From Pleurotus ostreatus/Saccharomyces cerevisiae fusant (taxonomy: Eukaryota > Opisthokonta), in assembly GCA_024196135.1 (NCBI GenBank), contig JAMQCK010000437.1, positions 1-23,058 of the forward strand: a stretch of DNA of 23,058 nucleotides, given 5' to 3'. This document shows, one piece after another, positions 1-9,550 of the stretch; within the stretch, counting starts at the first letter, position 1; the number at the start of each line of letters is the position of its first letter. A model generated the notes under the pieces. The model had not been told where the DNA came from and did no database searches. It saw nothing but the letters and a program-made list of their open reading frames with translations. Made by a program: the position numbers and the translations under genes.

Positions 1-854
1 CATCTCCATGACCCCAGCCTTAGGCCTGATCGTACCTTTTACCTGCCAGCGAGCTATTGTCACTTTTGTAGCGCTGTTTTCGGAGCTCGAGTCGGCAGTC
101 CGTCAAAGTTCCATAAGCAGCCTGCATGAGCGTGTCGGTGAGCATTGATAATGACCGACGTAAACACTGCATGATGGAAGCGTGTATGGTCTTGGCTGTG
201 GGTAAAGACACAGAGCTGTCAGCGTTAGGATTCATTAGGCGGGTCAAAGAGAGTGTCGAAGAAGCTCACTGTACGCGGCCGTGCGCTCAACGGCAGACCG
301 GCTGAAAACGAAGAAAATAGGACCGTAAATTCTCAGGCCATAACGGCAATCGTGAGTGCCAGTCTCTACAGGCTCTACGCCGCACCTGAGGCCGACGGCG
401 CCAAGAGAGGCCTGCGGGACATAGAGAAGAGACAGCCAATCCCAACGAGAGTGATAACACCGGTATATTCAAGGGATCCACATAGTACGATGCCGCTTTG
501 GGACCGAGCTGGGCGCATAATAGGAGGGAGATAAGATCGAAGCTCACCTTGCCCAAGGGGAATCAGGTTTGGGGGTTCCGTGATCGGGGTCGGAATGCGT
601 GGTTGGTGGAAGTTCAGGACAAGGATGGTGACGCGACGCGGGCGACAAGCGCCGCCACGCCGCGGACACGGTCACGTGCGAAGGAGGCGGTCCCGAGACG
701 GACCGTTGCCGGCGTGATGCGTCCATTGTTCTCAATTTCGGTGAGGTACGAACGCAGTCCCATAGATAGGTACTGCAACGTTGCATATCCTACCCGGGGT
801 TGACTCCCTGCGGCAACAAGGATAAATGACCATCAGGGTATGACGCGCTCTTGA
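1..854. other. No confident gene
   Basis: Several overlapping open frames exist here (for example 253-534 + and 498-803 +), but none shows a recognisable motif, a good start context or clear splice sites joining it to a neighbour. GC-rich fungal DNA often carries open frames of this size on several strands at once. I see no tRNA, repeat or mobile element. Confidence 0.5.
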
Positions 855-1300
855 TGCAGCCTGACCTCGCAACGCATTCAGTCCTACTCCCTGAGCGCGC
901 CGATGGCAAGCACCTGTAGAGTCACCAGTTCTCGCTCAGACAACTCGAAGTGTCCACTCGAAGGTGCGAGAGGATTCTTGCTCCCAGAGGATCCCACCAC
1001 GAGACCATTCAATCTTTCTATAGCGCGGCATGATGAATGTTATCTGGTCAGCTGAGATGGGTTGCACCTGTGGCTGACCGCGACGGAGCGCTCGAGCTCG
1101 AAACTCAACCACAAAAGATGGGAGAACATCATTCTTACCGTCAATCGAATCCCGCACTTGCGATGGAAAGAATACACGAAGGACGAGAGCTTGCTGATGG
1201 AGGACAGCAGAGAAGCCTTCTGCGCATGGCCAATGAATTACAAGGTCCCGAAGGGCGCCTACAGCGCAATAGAGAACACCGTAGTTTTTGACAGTTCACG
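855..1300 (+). pseudogene. Degenerate coding-like frame interrupted by TGA
   Basis: One plus-strand frame reads through this stretch with a single internal TGA at 1050-1052. Before the stop it encodes a segment ending RHDECYLVS. Directly after, in the same frame, it encodes LHLWLTATE, RWENIILTV and a segment ending in NTVVFDSS. The amino acid mix, rich in W, E, K and aliphatics, looks more like protein than chance, and no GT...AG pair removes the TGA while keeping the frame. I do not recognise the family. It could be the remnant of a decayed gene or a fragment of a transposon-borne gene. A competing frame from 1037 is also open, so support is weak. Its 3' side runs towards the tail of the CFEM gene on the other strand. 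Confidence 0.27.
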
Positions 1301-1348
1301 CAGGGTCGCGAAGGTCTCGAGAGGAAGTACAAGGGATGCATCCCATGC

Positions 1349-2158
1349 TCAAAGCACGAACGCAGCGAGACCGACGGCAGCAAGGCCGACGAAGGCGTTC
1401 GCGCCACGCGCAGAGGCACCGTTCTCGTCACCGGTTTCCCTGTCGAACGATTCAGCAAAAACATGACAGGTCAGACGATGTTAGACGTACTCAGAACCAT
1501 CAGCGCTTGATGTCTGGCTGGGCGAGGTGCTGCCGGAGTGGCTCGCAGAAGTAGTCGCGCTGCCCGAGGTGGTCTGGCTGCTGCTCGAGCTCGTGGCGGT
1601 GGCGCTCGCGCTGCCGCTGCCTGACGCGCTACCCGTGGGGATATCGCTCAGGGTGACGCCCTGCAATACGAATTATGATCAGCATTGACTTGTATGACGG
1701 GGAACAGGATGATGGGGAAAGGGAGACCTGAATCAAGCGAACTCACCGCACCAGCGCAAACAGCCTGCGCGCCCTGGAGCGACGCCTGGACATCGTCCGC
1801 GGAGCAGCTGCTCTGGACACACTGCGTCACGCTCGAGACGAAGGTGTCGTTACCGCACAGGCAGGCCGTGTCGCTTGAGTCGCAGCCGGACGTGTCGGCG
1901 GTCGCGATGCAGGTGAGGAGGCAGTCTGGGTGGATGGAGAGTGCGGCGAGAGAGATTATGAAGGGTTGGACGTTGGCAAGAGGGTTGGACGTTGGGGAAG
2001 GGTTGAGGGGAGGGGGTGGGAGGACGTAGAAGCAATGGTCAGCTCGATCATCTTCGACTAAACGACTGCGACATACCGGGGACATTCTGCCTAACCGTGA
2101 CGCGCGCGGTCGCAGAGGCAGCGAGCCCGAGGGCGATCAACGAAGTGGAGACGCGCAT
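1349..2158 (-). CDS. GPI-anchored CFEM-domain cell-surface protein
   Basis: Spliced exons, in coding order, are 2158-2077, 1925-1747, 1660-1491 and 1439-1349; the total is a multiple of three and gives 173 residues. Residues 1-18 are a signal peptide (MRVSTSLIALGLAASATA). Residues 29-84 are a CFEM domain with all eight cysteines at C29, C33, C42, C49, C51, C63, C68 and C84, spaced x3, x8, x6, x1, x11, x4 and x15. D46 lies where CFEM haemophores have their axial haem-ligand aspartate. A Ser/Thr-rich stalk follows, then a short hydrophobic C-terminus ending AAFVL, as expected for a GPI signal. The first intron joins NVP to DCLL, which restores the P-x-C start of the domain. CFEM proteins act at the fungal wall or plasma membrane in haem/iron capture, adhesion or host interaction; which applies here is not visible. 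Function is inferred from the family; the structure is read directly. Confidence 0.88.
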
Positions 2159-2252
2159 ATTTGGTTGAGGACGACAGTGACGAGGGCACGCGAAGACGAC
2201 TTGCGGAGTACACTCGAGGGCGTGCACAGGACGCCCAAAGACGCGCACCACC

Positions 2253-2261
2253 CTATATAAA
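2253..2261 (-). promoter_or_regulatory. TATA box of the CFEM gene
   Basis: A TTTATATAG element on the minus strand lies about 95 bases upstream of the CFEM start codon. That fits a core promoter with a short 5' leader. Confidence 0.55.
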
Positions 2262-3362
2262 CCGATCGGCTGGGGTTGGCCGCTCTGTTCGTCGGGCGGT
2301 CAGGTGCTGATGGGGACCGTGTTTCGATATGTTGGGGCGCCAGGCGGGTTCCAGGTTCGTTCGTTGGTTCCTCAAACTCAGGTCGGACGATATGGCATAG
2401 GTGGCGTTAGACAGGGGATATGTCGGCGCTGGAACGGGGTTCTTGGGTGGAGGTTCTCAGCTGGATGGAGGTTCTTTGGTGGATGGAATGAGTTCTACGT
2501 ATTGAAAAGAAGGGAGGGGATGCCCACCTTCGCGTCGTTCTCGAACGAGGATCAGAAGGAGGGCGATTCTGCATTCCAGTTTTCTGCTGCGTCGGTACGT
2601 TTCCCCAGCGCCTTCTCGTCGACGTCGTCGCCCTGGTATCGCTTGGCGAAACGCCAGCATCCTCAGTACCGCCACTCCGAACAGATGCCAAGCGGTGGGC
2701 GAGCTCAGAGCTCGACGGCTTGTCACGGTAGGAGAAAGAGAAACGTGTATAGTTCACTCAAATTGATACAAGAGACAGGACAGCGCGTGCAAGCGGAGAA
2801 TCCTGCGTGAGCGATGAGGACGGTTCGACCACGCGCTGCTGTGATGTCGATATGTCCTTAAATAGAAGCAATGGGAAGGTCAAACAACTTCGAGATTGAA
2901 ACTCGATGCTTGGAATCGTCCGCGTCACATACGACGGGACCTGGAAGTACTGGAGATCCCACACATCCATAACAACTGTGTAATTGTCGCAAATCAGATA
3001 GAAAATTGTGGGGGCAGGATGAGTTGGCGTTGTGATTGCAAGCTCAGTCCTGCAAACTCAGAGACGCGGAGTTGGGATCGGAGGCGCTAGGACTCAACGA
3101 GGACTCCCTGGTGATGCTTCCATCATCACTGTACCAGGCGAGACCCTTGTAGACAACAGTGAGGAGGTTCAGGTCGAACATCGGCAAAATCCGAGAGCTG
3201 CATAGCTGTGCTGCACGTGACACAGCCACATTCTGGCCATCCCACGTGAGTACTGTTTGGCGGTGGCGAGTGCGGTAAACAATACCGATCAGCGAGACTC
3301 GAGAGGTTGCGTCGCGCGAGAGCAAGCAGGCAAGGGCCCCATCAAGACTTCAGACAATCGCC
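2262..3362. other. Intergenic, no confident gene
   Basis: Open frames at 2304-2810 (+), 2407-2757 (-) and 2457-2726 (-) overlap each other and carry no recognisable motif. A minus-strand frame at 3044-3325 (93 residues) has a fairly protein-like composition, including RVSLIGIVYRTR and MFDLNLLTVVYKG, and may be an exon of an unknown gene. I could not extend it with splice sites. Around 2440-2490 there is a short degenerate tandem of a GGATGGAGGTTCT-like unit. Confidence 0.4.
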
Positions 3363-4027
3363 ATGGTGCGTAGCGTATACGTCCCCAACGAACCGTTGCT
3401 CACGAACTATGCAGTCTCCCGCCGACAAGAAAAGGGCACGTCCGTTTGCACTGGCGATATACACACCATGAACTTACCCCGATTCCCCCCTTCCTTAGAC
3501 CGGTAAGACGCGCTCTGCGCTCTCCGACGTCGTCACCCGCGAATACACTGTCCACTTGCACAAGCGCGTACACGGTGCGTAAAACACGCTTCACGTCCTT
3601 GGCGAGTTGCTGATCGATCGAAATGCAGGTGCTTCGTTCAAGAAGCGGTCACCGAAGGCGGTGAAGGCGGTTGTCGAGTTCGCACAAAAGGCGATGGGCA
3701 CGACGTGCGTGGTCTTCCCCTTTTCTCTCGTGCAATACTCATCCGTAATCAGTGACGTGCGCATCGACCCGAAGCTCAACCAGGCGATCTGGTCTCGCGG
3801 TATCAAGAGCGTCCCCCACCGTATCCGTGTCAAGCTTGAGCGTGAGTATTAGCGCTATATCCTCAACTCTCCACCAAGCCCTCTCCACTCTGCTCGCGTA
3901 CTAACGCAACCCTCCAGGCAAGCGCAACGACGACGAGAACGCGAAGGAGAAGTTGTACACCTACGCCTCCCACGTCGAGGTTCCCACCTTCAAGGGTCTC
4001 GAGACCGTCGTCGTTGACACCGAGTAG
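3363..4027 (+). CDS. RPL31: 60S ribosomal protein eL31
   Basis: Core exons 3499-3574, 3629-3704, 3753-3841 and 3918-4027 join in frame and encode the eL31 chain. They run through [65 protein letters not shown] and [20 protein letters not shown], and end in VVVDTE. This is a structural protein of the large subunit near the peptide exit tunnel. Introns of 54, 48 and 76 bp separate these exons. The N-terminus is uncertain. Reading from ATG 3363 to 3443 and splicing GT at 3444 to AG at 3498 gives a 27-residue leader, unusually long. ATG 3363 could instead be followed at once by an intron to 3414 and exon TCTCCC..., giving MSPADKKR, a more typical length, but then a GC donor at 3436 is needed. ATG 3409 with the same GC donor is a third choice. 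An adjacent in-frame duplication repeats the stop codon. Confidence 0.93.
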
Positions 4028-4057
4028 GCGCTCAGCCCTGAGTAGGCGCTCCGCCCT
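4022..4057. repeat. Tandem 18-bp direct repeat over the eL31 stop codon
   Basis: Two head-to-tail 18-bp units, 4022-4039 and 4040-4057, differ at one base. Each contains GAGTAG in the eL31 frame, so the terminal Glu-stop is duplicated. Confidence 0.8.
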
Positions 4058-4713
4058 CCTTGGCCATCCTTCACGCCCCCGCGCTGTGCCGCTGGCGTGA
4101 CGCATGTACTTTCTCCTCCTTTACATATCACACCAAGCATGTATGCCTGACTGACACTATGATTATGCGCATGGGCAAACCACGGAGTGTAACTTTCGCA
4201 TTTTCTCCTCTTCCCGAGAGGTTAAGCACCTATACTCCTCGTCGCCGAGGCTGCAACTGGCGAAGTGCCTGAACGAGATTTGGGAATCCCTCCTACCAAG
4301 TACATCGCTCGACACCTCCGATTCAGAAGTGCAAATGACGATGGTACCCTTCCGGAGGCTTTTACACTACAAGGGTTTCCCTCAAGTCCTTCTCGCGTCA
4401 ATCGTTGCTCGCGTCGCTGCGTCGCACGGGCTCCGCTGCTCTTCCCTTCTCACCGGATCCACGTTTTCTCATGCGTGTTAGCAGTCACCCTCTCGAATCC
4501 CCGATGTAGTTCAAACGTCGACGGCAAAGATCATTGCAGCATTGGACGCTTGCTCGCTGTCCAGCGATTTGGAACTTCTCGAGAGGAAAACACAACGCCC
4601 TGAACTGAACTCGAGTAGGGTTGGGACATGATTATCATAAGTGCTTGCATAAAAAATGAATTAGATACACAGGGCCGCAGATGGACGCCTGGGGAGTAGG
4701 CTCGTACTCAAAA
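4058..4713. other. Intergenic between eL31 and gene A, no confident gene
   Basis: This stretch holds the 3' ends of two converging genes. A plus-strand frame at 4265-4603 (112 residues) is open but has no recognisable motif and no clear splice sites. An A-rich run near 4650 (cataaaaaatgaa) may belong to 3' processing signals. Confidence 0.4.
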
Positions 4714-6364
4714 TCACGATGACACTTTCTTCCTCGAATGCCTGTGAATATAGCGTCAGCGCACTCACAATTATATGACCTGACCGACTTACACCTTGTC
4801 ACAGTGGTCCCCAACCTCAAGGGCACTGTCAAATTTCGCTTGGCATCGGGCACAAGTGAACCAGCCAGCCGTACGATTCCTGTCTCTGCTACGGGATGTC
4901 AGAAGGAGCGACAACATGGGCCAATCATGGACAGACCTAATGAGTGCGCTGCGGTCGTTCCGTGCAGCGGGGCGGCGCTTCACGCTCTCTCGCGCCTCCA
5001 GCTTCGGAAGGGCGGTGCTCGGGATAGTTGCAGATCGCTGGAAGGTGTCAGTCGTACGAAAATCCCATAAAACGCGCTTGGAGCCGCACCTTGACGCGAT
5101 CCTCGTCGCGACGATCAAGGTTCGGTTTCAGGAGGTACCGGAACGTCGTCCAATAGACTGGGGTACAGTCTCGCGCATGCGCCCAGAGAATGCGCTGCGT
5201 CAGGGGGTCCTCGAGTAGCTTCTCCAGCGTTGTCGCACACTTCCGCGCAACATCACCCAATCTGCGGACGCCCGTGAGCCAAGGGCGTCTGCGCACCAGT
5301 CGACCGCAAGTACGTACATCCGCAGATTCTCCTTCTGTACGGACCGTCCTTCTTCGCTCACCCATGCTCGCCACTCGCAAAGCGCCCAGTGGATCTGCAG
5401 TGGAGCGATTAGAATTTGCCTGACACATATGAGAATACGTACAGGCTCTAGAGACCCATGCAGGTTTTTCGCGTCAACGAAAACCTGGCAACAGACGATC
5501 AGAGTGCGATCATTCGATATATCGGATGTACGCACCGACCAGTCATAGATATCCCTTCCCCAAGCATAAAAGTTCGTGTTGAACTCCCTCAAAAGATATC
5601 TGCTCCGATGGCCCGCACACTGCTCATCGCTCGGAAGTATGGCTTGACGAGTGAGGCTTGGCAGGTCGTTCATGTACGGAATTTCAGCGTAATGTTCAGC
5701 ACTCTGCTGAACATTGTTGGGCGTGTCGATGGTCCAATTGCTTGTCGTGAACTCATCCCTGCGGAGGAAAGTCAGCTGAAGGAAGCATCTGGGAAGAAGG
5801 AGACATACGAGCACATGCGGCGTGAGCATTCATCCTGAGCAAGCTGCATTAGCGAATGGTACCCAGGCAGAAATAGTAACCGAACGTACCTCGCCGCAGA
5901 GTCGCACGCGAAGGTTGCTGGACAACGGCGGACCACCAGCGTATTTACCACATACCTGCATCGTGATGTCAGCGCAGAGCTTTGCAGTGCAGAATAAAGT
6001 GAGCACATACTGTACACTGTCCACCGACCAGCATGAGATTATACGGTAAAGTATTCTCCATGTTGTATGGCTTGAGGGACGCGGGAAGATGGTGTGTGGC
6101 GTCTGGGTACCGATCGCATATGGCTACGATCGAGGGAAACTTGGCGCGTCTGATTGCGTGAATGAGGTAGTGCTTGGAGTCGATGAAGTCGCGGAGCTTT
6201 GGGTTTGTGGCGCGCAAGCCATGCAAGTCGGCGGCGGAGGAATTCGCCAGGATCAAGTCCAAGATGTCGTTCGGCAGAGTGTCAAGAAAGAGGGAGGGCC
6301 TCTTGATGGTGGACTTCGCCGGCGAAGTCGTGCAAATACGCTTGGAAGCGGGAAGGGAAGCCAT
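4714..6364 (-). CDS. Gene A: F-box-like protein with Cys module and C-terminal C2H2 finger
   Basis: Nine exons: 6364-6011, 5955-5890, 5834-5815, 5758-5485, 5394-5318, 5261-5090, 5037-4937, 4888-4793 and 4741-4714; total 1188 nt, 395 residues. Residues 28-70 form an F-box-like segment (LDTLPNDILDLILANSSAAD...). C117, C120, C138 and C143 form a C-x2-C-x17-C-x4-C module followed by an acidic/aromatic region. The C-terminal finger is C367-x2-C370-x12-H383-x4-H388. The last intron (donor GTAAGT) lies inside H-x4-H; without it the frame would stop at 4789 and lose the second His. Exon sizes of 66 and 77 nt and intron phases match gene D, its closest relative here. F-box proteins usually tether a substrate to Skp1 in SCF ubiquitin ligases; the zinc modules could bind protein or nucleic acid. 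That role is inference. Exon 3 has an alternative acceptor, 9 nt longer. Confidence 0.75.
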
Positions 6365-7557
6365 GAGTGTGTAAGTATGTCGGCTAGATGGGAAGCGCCC
6401 ACCTTAAGTAGCCATGCGCGAGCCTCTCGCGCGGTTAATTGTTCTAAAGCAGTGCACTCTCACCATGTGGATACATCCGAAGCGGTCCGAAGAAGCTGAA
6501 AGGATGAATGAGCAGAACAATTGGGAAGACAATGGCGGTGACGGCGAAGGCCGGCCGATTGACGAATCAGGCCGAAATATCCAAATAGGGATGATTGGCA
6601 CGCCGTTCACGCCTCATTGGGGATATCACCCATCTCTCTCTTGTTACTCTGGTCCCGCTTCTGTCGAGGTTAGCGGATGGAAGTCGAGCTAGCGCGCCAT
6701 GGTAACCATTTCCATATGTTCGAAGACTTTCCACATCGTGCAACCGAAGGAAATCCAGCCCCAGGTCAGCGCGGCAGATAGGCAGCAGACGTTACATACG
6801 CTACCTAGCGCCTCTTGAATACGAGTGACGCTTGCGCTGGGACCGATTCGGGCTACGCTGCGGCAGAATGACAGCCGATTTTCCTGTATTTCTTGCTTGA
6901 AGGAATCACTGAGAACGCCCGAGCATGGTTTTACCTCGTAGCTTTGAGCACTTCTCTATTGTGGCGACTAGCAGCACAGGACTGAGCAATGACAAGCGAT
7001 TCTACAGTAGTTACTGGTACTACGGGCATGCATCAACTCGCACGACGGCGAGGGCTGAATGCGGTTCCAAAAATTTGAGTGTTCACTTGAGGGAGTCGGC
7101 CCTCAAACGAACACCCCCAGCGGTGTAGCGAGACCCGGCGTATCCATGCGACATCTGCCCGACGGCAGGCAGCACAACATGGACAGCCTGCGCCCAACTT
7201 GCGAGTACCAGGAGGCGATGGCGCAGCAAAATGCCATAGCGCGACCTACCCTATAGCCTCGCGCGTCAGGCGGCTCAGCGCTGCTGCCCCAAGCCGAAGC
7301 TCAGGCAGCAGCACGAGCTGAGTATCCACCGCCTCTCCCCACGCGCGGCATGGGCTGCGCTAGCCCGCACCGCGCCGCCAGAGGCTCCCCGCCCGTCCTC
7401 TCCTCGGATCGCCGGAATCAGGGCCGTGTGAGAAGCAGAACGAGTCCCGCAACCCACACTGCCGATCAACCTCGGGAAGCAGTTAACGGCGAGCGGAATA
7501 GAGGCAACTGACGAGAGGGAGGAAGGGTTTGGGAGAAGGATGGTCGCCCGCGCCCCA
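6365..7557. other. Divergent intergenic region between genes A and B
   Basis: About 1.4 kb separates the start codons of A and B. Several short open frames lie here but none has a recognisable motif or homology to the neighbours. Probable content is two promoters back to back; an imperfect 15-bp-arm palindrome sits at 7079-7114. Confidence 0.5.
7079..7114. repeat. Imperfect palindrome (15-bp arms, 6-bp loop)
   Basis: Arm 7079-7093 (GTGTTCACTTGAGGG) and arm 7100-7114 (CCCTCAAACGAACAC) pair at 13 of 15 positions around the spacer AGTCGG. It could be a regulatory operator-like site or an RNA hairpin; no gene spans it. Confidence 0.6.
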
Positions 7558-7564
7558 TATATAT
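7558..7564 (+). promoter_or_regulatory. Probable TATA box of gene B
   Basis: TATATAT about 200 bases before the gene B start codon. An upstream in-frame ATG at 7563 overlaps it and is therefore unlikely to be the translation start. Confidence 0.45.
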
Positions 7565-7588
7565 GTCCTGCGGAGGGGCACGTGCTCG

Positions 7589-7642
7589 GTCGGCCCGACG
7601 GCGGCCTGCTCCTTTTGTTCTCCCATTGTTCTCTTTTGTGGA
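7589..7642 (+). promoter_or_regulatory. 5' block shared with gene C
   Basis: GTCGGCCCG followed by a pyrimidine-rich ATTGTTCTCTTTTG recurs upstream of gene C on the other strand (12736-12697). The block lies about 120 bases before the start codon here and about 100 there. It is probably part of both leaders and supports a common origin of genes B and C. Confidence 0.5.
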
Positions 7643-7760
7643 AACTTCGGAGCTCCGGATCCAGCCACGTAAGGAGTCTGTACCCGGGTCCCTTGTTCCC
7701 TCCCGTCGTTTCCCTCATATATCGTTGGCCTTTTCAAGTCCAAGGCTACCGCCCCGCCTC

Positions 7761-9053
7761 ATGACTCGACGCTCGAAACCCAAGCGCGCACGCTACACCT
7801 ACATCCAGCCCCATTCCAGAGAGCCTCTCGCATACCACGAGCTATTTTCTACCGAGATCTGGCATATCATCTTTTCCGAGTGCACACCGTACACGCTCCT
7901 CGCCGTCCGTAACACGTGTCATCGCTTTCGCGACATCGTGGACCGCAAAGATGGTGCCCTGCTTGCTCGTGCACCTCTAAATCTTCCATTCCAACCTCCC
8001 GACCCTCGTGAATTCATGCGGTATACCCGCCATCCTTACAAACTACAGGCTATGCGCGAGATGTTCTGCATCGACGACCCTTGGAAACCTGGTTGCTACG
8101 GAAGCTCTCAGTATACGAAACTCCTCTGCCTTCCTGGTCGATGCTACGTGCGCATGTCTCCTTTCGAATGTCCCCATAGCTCTCATATGGCATATAGATG
8201 TGCAAAGCCCTAACGGACGGCCCGCCTGCGTATCTTGTGAGGAAGATGTACTTATGCTCGGTAGGCCTGTCATTCACAGTTTCTCCAGTACTCGCTAACA
8301 TGCATCGCAGAGACGATGTCGATTTCTGTTATTGCGGTACGCTAAGGTCGAGCCTCTGGGAACGACTTCTGACCCCAAGCTAGCCGACAGGCTGTCACGC
8401 TCAGGAAGGATGCCAATTACCGGCCCAAGCGCACTCATAGGATCGACCGCCATATTGCCCCTTGGCTCCAAAGGGTTAGCATGACCAAGTCGCGCAAGCG
8501 CCTCGTTGTCCTGGCGTCCGAGCTCCTGAGCGCGAGGAAGGAATATCGCAGGGAGGTACTATCACGTCCTTTGGGTGAAAGGAAGCAACGGGAAAAGGCG
8601 CTCTTCGAGGTTAGTCACCGTAGATTCAGTCGTACGCGAGCGCTGACATACTTCAACAGAAGTATAGGTTTCGCCGCCAGCGCAACAAGATCCTCACGCT
8701 GGTGCGGTGTTCCCAATCTTCTCGATAGCCTTATCCTTGCTTACGGTTATGCGCCTCCCCGCTCACCAGGTTGAAAACTACCTCGACCTCTGGACTGGCA
8801 AGATGGGCCACGCACGGAAGCAAATCGAGAAGGCCAATAAGCAGCGGTGCGTCGTCAGTCTGTCGCGCTCTCGCGTCACTCATGGCCGAGCAGACTTCGT
8901 CACGAGGCCGCGAGGCGAGGCATACCGTTGTCGCAAGTCCTCAGTAATGTGTTGGTACAACGGTCGGTCAAGGCGCACACGAGGGACCTGCGTCTGATCC
9001 CGTCCTCCGTGCTCACGAATGCGGGAATTACTCGAACGAAGGTATTACGCTGA
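7761..9053 (+). CDS. Gene B: F-box-like protein with Cys module, lacking the C2H2 finger
   Basis: Exons 7761-8147, 8198-8260, 8311-8336, 8405-8609, 8660-8701, 8770-8846 and 8894-9053; about 319 residues. Residues 29-61 are F-box-like (FSTEIWHIIFSECTPYTLLA...). A conserved PPDPREFMRYTRHP stretch follows, then C128, C131, C149 and C153 (C-x2-C-x17-C-x3-C). A basic helical middle (DRHIAPWLQRVSM...ARKEYRRE) and AHTRDLRLIPSSV near the end match gene C. Exon lengths of 63, 26, 42 and 77 nt equal those of C exactly, which fixes the splice sites. The start ATG matches the start of C (MTRRSKPKR against MPRRWKPRH). At the place where A has its next intron, B has a GT, but splicing to the nearby AG (33 bp) gives a stop after two codons and reading through gives a stop after VLR. 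No C2H2 finger is found downstream, so B looks C-terminally truncated. Function as an SCF substrate receptor is inferred. Confidence 0.7.
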
Positions 9054-9550
9054 CTCTACTCCACTACCACACAGTCTCGATAGGCGGGTTGCGCCGATTC
9101 TGCTCGCATGGGGCTTTCGTATACATACTAAGGCTTTCATGCCGTGATGATTCGCAGTCCTCGGGATTCGAACCCGTATATCAACCACGGAACCAAATGC
9201 GCTTGCTTGTTGTTGCTGCTTATTACCAGCTCTCCTGTACGATGCAGAGCTACAAGAACATCTTCTGTAATCTCAGCTCAACCGCTTCGCTCTCAAATTC
9301 ACTGAGAGTCATCGCGCGTCGCAAGTGGCAGTCTCTCCTCACAGTCCAGACTGCCGGCCCCTATCCCATGTCACAAGGTGTTCACCGCAAACGACGCCTC
9401 TTCTCCTACGTCCACGGTGGCTGGCTCTCTGGACGTTATTCAGGCTCATAGCATCGAACTTTTTGACGTTACTCGCTGGGAACGCACCCTTTGCTGCGCA
9501 ACTCTCTCATTGGGATAACGCGCGGCGCGCCGCATGTAGACCTGGCACCC
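9054..9550. other. Region between genes B and E, possible relic of gene B's 3' end
   Basis: An open frame covers 9089-9451. A GGGGCTTTCGTATAC near 9110 resembles the gene C donor region (GGCACTTTCGTAAGC), hinting at a decayed last exon of B. No intact finger or splice pair could be found. A short ATG frame at 9241 encodes a basic, Ser-rich peptide but does not join to gene E. Confidence 0.35.

Noticed and set aside
2304..2810. 168-residue plus-strand open frame
   Set aside because: Two minus-strand frames are open over the same bases, the composition is unlike a folded protein and there is no motif or promoter.
3863..4105. Minus-strand open frame
   Set aside because: It is antisense to the last exon of eL31, which is certain by homology.
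4789..4794. Gene A ending at the TAA in DHCDKV-stop
   Set aside because: A GTAAGT donor lies two bases after DK, and splicing to 4741 restores the H-x4-H seen in genes C and D.
7563..7760. In-frame N-terminal extension of gene B
   Set aside because: The ATG overlaps the TATA-like element, and the start of gene C aligns with the ATG at 7761 instead.
9163..9175. tRNA-like B box (GGGTTCGAATCCC on the minus strand), with a possible D-arm-like TAGCTC about 75-85 bases upstream
   Set aside because: No 5' acceptor sequence pairs with the bases after the T arm, and no anticodon arm of normal size fits between the boxes. A SINE-type origin cannot be shown from one copy.
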